DNA of 7,921 nt from an uncultured Eubacteriales bacterium (GTDB lineage: Bacteria > Bacillota > Clostridia > Oscillospirales > Oscillospiraceae). Positions within the stretch are counted from its first letter, which is position 1; each line of letters starts with the position of its first letter. The notes under the pieces are model-generated. The model was not told the DNA's origin and did no database searches. It worked only from the letters and a program-made list of their open reading frames with translations. Shown piece by piece: positions 3,654-7,921 of this stretch. The position numbers and the translations under genes were made by a program. Location of the stretch: contig URSX01000079.1 of assembly GCA_900550615.1 (NCBI GenBank), positions 1-7,921 of the forward strand, written 5' to 3'.

Positions 3654-5819
3654 TTAAAAATGCTTCACCTGGCCGGACAGCAGCAGCCCCGGCAGCAGCC
3701 ACAGCAGCTGGAACAGCACCAGCCGCAGCGGTGTCAGAGAGGCGTATCCACCTACCCCGGTGAGGTAGTAGCACAGCAGCAGGCCCGCCGCTGCCGCGAG
3801 AAGCGCCAGCGCCGTGGTCCACCGCACCGCCAGCAGCAGCTTGCGGCAGCCCAGCACCGTCTCGGCGTAGGGCATCAGCCCGTCCCGATATATCAGGGCG
3901 CAGGCGGGGGCGGTCTCCCGGGACTGCTCCAGCAGTGTTAGCCGCGTCCTCACATCCGGGTAGACGGGCTTGGCATCTACCTTGAAGCAGCGGCGCAGGA
4001 ACTCCGGGGTCATGTTGCACCCCCGCACTGCCAGCACCGGCGTGACCCGGTTGCGCCGCAGGGCCCGCAGGGCCCAATCCACATTCCGGGAGGACTGGTA
4101 CCGCAGGGCAAAAATGGCCGTCAGCTGGCCGTCCACCGCCAAAAACAGGCCCGACGGCACCTTCAGATCTCTGGGCAGGCGCACCTTCTGCTTGCGCATG
4201 AAGTAGGCACTGCCCAGCAGCACTGTCTCCCCGTGGATGGTGCCTCCGGCGCCGCCCTCCTCGTACCAGTGGAAGTCGTCCAGCTTTTCCGCCTGTCCGC
4301 CGTTATCCGAGAGCATCTGCTCCAGCATGGGCAGGGCCTGACTGTCTGCGGCCCGGGCCACGGCCACCGCGTAGGACAGAACCCGGCCCAGCTCCTCGCC
4401 GTATATTTTCATCCCGTTGAGGGTCAGCGTCCCGGCGGGGAACAGATCCTCGTCCGTAATGACTATGCGCCGGGCGCCGCTGATGGCCCGGGCTCCGGCG
4501 TAGCCTGCCACGGCGCAGCCGCTGTGGCTCAGCCGGCGGCTCAGCTGCCGCATGGGCAGTGTCCCCGCCAGAGGCCAGGCCAGGGGCATGGCCGCCGTCA
4601 GCAGGGCTGACAGCACCCAGAAGGGCTGCGCCGGCTTTACCTCCGACAGGCACACTACCCCCGCCAACACGCAGGCTGTGGCAAGCAGCAGCGGCAGCAC
4701 TGTGTTCTGCCATTTCTGAGGCAGATCCGGGGCCATAGCGCGGGTATAGAATCCCTCCATCCGGCCCTGCTGCTTCACGGCCCCCGCCTCGGCGCGCTGC
4801 ACGCCCCAGGGGGGATTGCCCCCCAGATCTGCCAGGCGGAAGCTCTCCCGTCGCCCGGCACACCGCAGATATACACCCCACTGGCAGCACAGTACCACCA
4901 GGGCCGCCGCCCCGGCCAGGGGCAGATGTTCCCCGTTTTTCACCAGGCACCACACGCAGTCGCCCAGACAGGCCACCACCAGCAGCAGCGCCCCCACGGC
5001 GCAGGAAAAGCGCTTTTCCCTCAGACCCTGGGCCATATCCTGCCACAGCGGCATGGCCAGCAGGGCCTGCAGAAGCAGCAGACCGCCCACCGCGCCGAAG
5101 CGCAGCTGCGGCGTGTTCAGCCACACCTGCGGCACCGTCACCAGGGCCTCCGCTGCCGTGATGCCCACCAGCAGGATTGCCGGCAGCAGGCAGCGCAGCA
5201 CTGCGCCCCGGTGTCGGCGGCACAGGCGCTTCTGCTCAAATTCCGCCTCGTCCATGCCGGGCTCCGGCGGGATATCCTCTTCCGGCTCTGTCTCCGGGGC
5301 GGATTTTTCCCTGGGAGCCGTCAGGGCTCGGAAAAAGTCTCTGGCCGCCGCCAGCCTTGCCCGGCGCAGGGCGGCTCTTTTCGCCTTCCGGGCGGCTGCC
5401 TCCTCCTGCGCCAGCTCCAGCTGCCGCTGGGCGGATTCCTCCTCCATCACGGCGGAGACCGTCCGGTCCATCACGTCCTCGATGGATACCAGCCGCTCCT
5501 GGGGCACAGGCTCCGCCTGTCCCCCCGGCTCTTCCGGCTCTTCTGACGCTTCCACCGCTTCTGCCGCAGGCTCCGGCTCCTCCGGCGCAGGCTCCGCTGC
5601 CGCTTCCGGCTCCGCCGGGGATATGGATGCTTCTTCCGCTTTCGGCTCCGGGCTTTCCGCCGCCTGCGTCTCCGGTGGAGCCTTGGGCGCGGCGCTGCCC
5701 GGGCCGAATTCCGCCAGGATGTCCTCCAGGTCGAATTTCTCCGCCCCGGACACGTCCGCAGCCAGCTCCCCGGTGTCCGACAGGATCCGATTTACTTCTT
5801 CATCCGTGTATTTGCTCAT
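3654..5819 (-). CDS. Degenerate P-type ATPase-like membrane protein, catalytic motifs lost
   Basis: The product has 721 residues. Residues 1-200 are cytoplasmic-looking and low in complexity: an acidic Pro/Ala/Glu-rich stretch (42-106) and a charged Ala/Arg/Glu-rich, possibly coiled-coil part (115-165). Eight membrane segments follow, near 205-226, 241-259, 271-293, 298-318, 374-392, 399-419, 664-684 and 696-714. The spacing (four, a loop, two, a large loop, two) is that of P1B metal-transporting ATPases. The sixth helix carries AMPLAWPLAGTLP (410-422), in the place of the CPC-type motif. The large loop begins ITDEDLFPAGTLT (454-466), where DKTGTLT would be; only GTLT is kept. I find no TGE actuator motif in the short 319-373 loop, no TGD and no GDGxND (ALIYRDGLMP, 641-650, lies about there). 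ATP-driven transport is therefore unlikely, and a structural, sensing or regulatory role is inferred. The start 10 bases after the rlmB stop has GAGGA close by. It could be a family hypothetical protein of fixed function rather than a decaying pump, since the frame is fully open. Confidence 0.8.
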   Translation of the reverse strand: MSKYTDEEVNRILSDTGELAADVSGAEKFDLEDILAEFGPGSAAPKAPPETQAAESPEPKAEEASISPAEPEAAAEPAPEEPEPAAEAVEASEEPEEPGGQAEPVPQERLVSIEDVMDRTVSAVMEEESAQRQLELAQEEAAARKAKRAALRRARLAAARDFFRALTAPREKSAPETEPEEDIPPEPGMDEAEFEQKRLCRRHRGAVLRCLLPAILLVGITAAEALVTVPQVWLNTPQLRFGAVGGLLLLQALLAMPLWQDMAQGLREKRFSCAVGALLLVVACLGDCVWCLVKNGEHLPLAGAAALVVLCCQWGVYLRCAGRRESFRLADLGGNPPWGVQRAEAGAVKQQGRMEGFYTRAMAPDLPQKWQNTVLPLLLATACVLAGVVCLSEVKPAQPFWVLSALLTAAMPLAWPLAGTLPMRQLSRRLSHSGCAVAGYAGARAISGARRIVITDEDLFPAGTLTLNGMKIYGEELGRVLSYAVAVARAADSQALPMLEQMLSDNGGQAEKLDDFHWYEEGGAGGTIHGETVLLGSAYFMRKQKVRLPRDLKVPSGLFLAVDGQLTAIFALRYQSSRNVDWALRALRRNRVTPVLAVRGCNMTPEFLRRCFKVDAKPVYPDVRTRLTLLEQSRETAPACALIYRDGLMPYAETVLGCRKLLLAVRWTTALALLAAAAGLLLCYYLTGVGGYASLTPLRLVLFQLLWLLPGLLLSGQVKHF

Positions 5820-5829
5820 ATTCCTCGCT

Positions 5830-6603
5830 TTACATCCGGCGGCGTACCGCCTCATACAGTAAGATAGCTGCAGCGGCGCTGGCGTTCAGGGAGGAGATGT
5901 GCCCCTTCATGGGAATGCTCACCAGAAAGTCGCATTTTTCCCGCACCAAGCGGCCCATGCCGCTGCCCTCCGAGCCGATGACGATGGCCGCCGGGCCCTT
6001 GAGATCGGCGTCATAGAGGGATGTCGTCCCCTCGGCGGCGGTGCCGTAAACCCACACACCCTTCTTTTTCAGCTCCTCCAGCGTGGCCGGGAGATTGGCC
6101 ACTCTTGCCACGGGCATATAGCTCACCGCTCCCGCCGATGTTTTGCCCACAATGGCCGTGAGCCCCGCCGAGCGGCGCTTGGGAATGATGACCCCGTGGG
6201 CCCCGGCGCACTCGGCGGTGCGGAGGATGGCGCCCAGGTTGTGCGGGTCGGAAATTTCGTCGCACACCACCAGCAGCGGAGTCTCCCCCTTTTCCGCAGC
6301 GGCATCCAGCAGGGACTGCACGGACACATACTCCCGCATGGCTGCCAGGGCGATGACCCCCTGGTGGGCGTGGGTGCGGCTCATGCCGTCCAGCTTGCGC
6401 CGGTCAGCCTCCACCACCACGATACCCTTTTCCCGGGCCCGGGAGGCGATGTGGCCCAGGGTCTTGTCCGTCTCTCCCTTGGCCAGGTAAATTTTGTCGA
6501 TGCTTTCTCCGGAGCGCAGCGCCTCGATGACGGCGTTGCGGCCTTCAATGATGCCGTCCGCCTCCGCCTGGGGCAGCGGCTTTTTTCTGTCGTTTTCTCT
6601 CAT
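5830..6603 (-). CDS. rlmB: 23S rRNA (guanosine-2'-O-)-methyltransferase RlmB, TrmH/SpoU family
   Basis: The 257-residue SPOUT-class enzyme is predicted to transfer a methyl group from S-adenosylmethionine to the 2'-OH of a guanosine in 23S rRNA (G2251 in E. coli numbering) in the cytoplasm. The N-terminal substrate-binding domain begins with GIIEGRNAVIEAL (17-29) and includes THAHQGV (77-83). The knotted catalytic domain has all three SpoU motifs: DPHNLGAILRTAE (119-131, with N122 and R128), VIGSEGSGM (208-216) and IPMKGHISSLNASAAAAI (230-247, with N240). Length is normal for the family. The start at 6603 has GAGGA six bases upstream. The gene heads an operon with the degenerate P-type ATPase-like gene, 10 bases downstream. 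Related family members acting on tRNA cannot be wholly excluded, but the GRNAV-type N-terminus points to RlmB. Confidence 0.93.
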   Translation of the reverse strand: MRENDRKKPLPQAEADGIIEGRNAVIEALRSGESIDKIYLAKGETDKTLGHIASRAREKGIVVVEADRRKLDGMSRTHAHQGVIALAAMREYVSVQSLLDAAAEKGETPLLVVCDEISDPHNLGAILRTAECAGAHGVIIPKRRSAGLTAIVGKTSAGAVSYMPVARVANLPATLEELKKKGVWVYGTAAEGTTSLYDADLKGPAAIVIGSEGSGMGRLVREKCDFLVSIPMKGHISSLNASAAAAILLYEAVRRRM

Positions 6604-6623
6604 GGCCCGTCCTCATATATAAG

Positions 6624-6652
6624 ATAGTATAGCACACAATAGTATAGCACAC
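6624..6652 (-). promoter_or_regulatory. Tandem 15-base repeat forming two extended -10 promoter elements for rlmB
   Basis: A 15-base unit is repeated in tandem (6624-6638 and 6639-6652, the second lacking only its last base). Read on the minus strand each unit contains TGCTATACT, that is a TATACT -10 box (6646-6641 and 6631-6626) with a TGN extension. No good -35 lies 17 bases upstream of either, which suits extended -10 promoters. Transcripts would start shortly before the rlmB ribosome binding site at 6614-6610. The downstream copy may be too close to it to be the main start. Confidence 0.5.
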
Positions 6653-6713
6653 GCCGGGCGCAATAGAAAGGCCAATTCATAGAAATTTTACACGATCTGC
6701 GGTTTCTGTGCCC

Positions 6714-6742
6714 TTGTCGGGCTTGATTTTCTATGGTATACT
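6714..6742 (+). promoter_or_regulatory. Predicted sigma-A promoter of ftsH
   Basis: TTGTCG (6714-6719) and TATACT (6737-6742) are exactly 17 bases apart, and the -10 is preceded by TGG, an extended -10 feature. Transcription would begin near 6749, leaving an untranslated leader of about 50 bases that ends in the AAGGAG site at 6786-6791. It faces away from the rlmB promoter across the same intergenic region. Confidence 0.7.
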
Positions 6743-6798
6743 TTCATGTAATCTTACCAGTCTCTTCATAGACTTCTTGCAGCGGAAGGAGACCCCTT

Positions 6799-7921
6799 AT
6801 GGATCCTAAGAATAACAAAAACAATAAAAATGGCAAGGGCGGGCGCTATCTGCGCCAGGTGCTGGTGCTGCTGGCCTGGGCCGTGGTGCTGACCATCGCC
6901 TTCAACTATTTCGCCGCCTACACCGGTAACGCCGCCAATAAATCCACCAGCTTCGAGGTGGATTTCAGCACCCTGACCGATCTGATCCGGGAGGATAAGA
7001 TCCAGCGGGTGGAGCTGGAGGACGGCAAGATCTTTGCCACCCCCATCGACGGCTATGTCTATACCGATGAGAGCGGCAAGGAGCCCAAGACCTATACCAA
7101 TTCCGAGAAAGACAAGCTCATTCTCTACACCACCCAGATCAACAGCAACAATTTCTACGACCTGCTGGATGAGCACCATGTGGCCTACACCGCTCCGGTG
7201 GTGGAGCAGATGAGCCCCATCCTGCAGTTCATGATCTCCTACATCCTGCCCACCATCCTGATGCTGGGCGCGTTCATGCTGGTGATGCGCCTCCTCTCCA
7301 AGAGCAGCGGCGGCATCGGCGGCATCGGCAATGTGGGCAAGTCCAATGCCAAGGTGTATATGGAGAAATCTACCGGCGTCACCTTCAAGGACGTAGCCGG
7401 TCAGGACGAGGCCAAGGAGTCCCTGGAGGAGATCATCGACTTCCTCCATAACCCCGGTAAGTATACCGCCATCGGCGCTAAGCTCCCCAAGGGTGCGCTG
7501 CTGGTGGGCTCCCCCGGTACCGGCAAAACATTGCTTGCCAAGGCCGTGGCGGGCGAGGCCAACGTGCCCTTCTTCTCCATCTCCGGCTCCGACTTTGTGG
7601 AGATGTTCGTGGGCGTGGGCGCTTCCCGCGTGCGCGACCTGTTCAAGGAGGCCGCCAAGGTGGCCCCCTGCATCATCTTCATCGACGAGATCGATACCAT
7701 CGGTAAGTCCCGCGACGGCAACCGTTTCGGCGGCAACGACGAGCGGGAGCAGACCCTCAACCAGCTGCTGGCGGAGCTGGACGGCTTCGACCCCAGCAAG
7801 GGCGTCATCGTCCTGGGCGCTACCAACCGCCCGGAGGTGCTGGACAAGGCTCTGCTGCGTCCCGGCCGCTTCGACCGGCGCATCACCGTGGATCGGCCCA
7901 ATCTGGCGGGCCGCCTGGCCA
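6799..7921 (+). CDS. ftsH: ATP-dependent zinc metalloprotease FtsH (N-terminal part, cut by window end)
   Basis: The first 374 residues of the membrane-anchored AAA+ protease that degrades misfolded membrane proteins and short-lived regulators. A short Asn/Lys-rich N-terminus precedes membrane segment 1 (about 18-40). A roughly 100-residue extracytoplasmic FtsH-type domain follows, then membrane segment 2 (about 141-165). The AAA domain has the FKDVAGQDEAKESL entry motif, Walker A GSPGTGKT (237-244, with Ser where Pro is usual), pore loop FVEMFVGVG (266-274), Walker B IIFIDE (292-297), the sensor Asn in GATNRP (N343) and arginine fingers in RPGRFDRR (R357, R360). The C-terminal M41 peptidase domain with its HEXXH zinc motif would lie beyond the window. 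The start at 6799 has AAGGAG seven bases upstream. The gene is divergent from rlmB and has its own promoter. Confidence 0.96.
   Translation, partial: MDPKNNKNNKNGKGGRYLRQVLVLLAWAVVLTIAFNYFAAYTGNAANKSTSFEVDFSTLTDLIREDKIQRVELEDGKIFATPIDGYVYTDESGKEPKTYTNSEKDKLILYTTQINSNNFYDLLDEHHVAYTAPVVEQMSPILQFMISYILPTILMLGAFMLVMRLLSKSSGGIGGIGNVGKSNAKVYMEKSTGVTFKDVAGQDEAKESLEEIIDFLHNPGKYTAIGAKLPKGALLVGSPGTGKTLLAKAVAGEANVPFFSISGSDFVEMFVGVGASRVRDLFKEAAKVAPCIIFIDEIDTIGKSRDGNRFGGNDEREQTLNQLLAELDGFDPSKGVIVLGATNRPEVLDKALLRPGRFDRRITVDRPNLAGRLA

Noticed and set aside
4590..4660. Functional copper- or heavy-metal-exporting ATPase (CopA-like)
   Set aside because: The sixth helix has AMPLAWP instead of CPC, there is no N-terminal metal-binding CxxC domain, and the phosphorylation and hinge motifs are missing.
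4303..5223. A 306-codon minus-strand frame overlapping the pseudo-ATPase gene in another frame
   Set aside because: Gly/Ala/Arg-rich out-of-frame shadow; the other frame gives eight clear membrane helices.
5820..5855. A 12-codon longer start for the pseudo-ATPase, inside rlmB
   Set aside because: No Shine-Dalgarno sequence precedes it; the ATG at 5819 follows GAGGA, though with tight spacing.
4816..6016. Long plus-strand open frames (348 and 279 codons) opposite the pseudo-ATPase and rlmB
   Set aside because: Ser/Ala- and Pro-rich translations arise from reading the complement of an Ala/Glu/Pro-rich tail; there is no plausible ribosome binding site or domain.
6766..7901. Minus-strand open frames of 227 and 166 codons across ftsH
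   Set aside because: The plus strand encodes unmistakable FtsH with every AAA motif, so these are antisense shadows.

Overview
The window looks like a chromosomal segment from a G+C-rich anaerobic Firmicute of the Oscillospiraceae type (Oscillibacter/Flavonifractor-like). This is an inference from three things: the divergent topoisomerase B subunit, which has the Clostridia-type motif wording; intergenic palindromic repeats of a kind I associate with that family; and strong AGGAGG-type ribosome binding sites with sigma-A-like promoters. No rRNA, tRNA, CRISPR array, transposase or phage gene was seen.

Layout from left to right. Positions 1-453 carry no credible gene and are a dense mosaic of short palindromic repeats. 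Next come two minus-strand genes, read right to left: a type IIA topoisomerase B subunit (1316-3304) and, 10 bases after its stop, a GIY-YIG nuclease-family protein (454-1305). The 3305-3653 gap holds the topoisomerase promoter, a pair of perfect DnaA boxes and the terminator of the next operon. That operon, also on the minus strand, is rlmB (5830-6603) followed 10 bases later by a large membrane protein (3654-5819). The membrane protein has the eight-helix plan of a heavy-metal P-type ATPase but has lost every recognisable catalytic motif. A 195-base divergent intergenic region (6604-6798) carries promoters in both directions, and ftsH runs rightward from 6799 and is cut by the window edge.

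How the genes fit together. ftsH (membrane AAA+ protease), rlmB (23S rRNA 2'-O-methyltransferase) and the topoisomerase subunit are housekeeping genes. The two less ordinary items are the pseudo-P-type ATPase, with its 200-residue acidic, Pro/Ala/Glu-rich cytoplasmic tail, and the GIY-YIG protein translationally linked to the topoisomerase gene. The pseudo-ATPase is the best candidate here for an undescribed function: it is an intact, long reading frame that keeps the fold of a transporter it can hardly power. The DnaA-box pair upstream of a topoisomerase gene is the most interesting regulatory signal.
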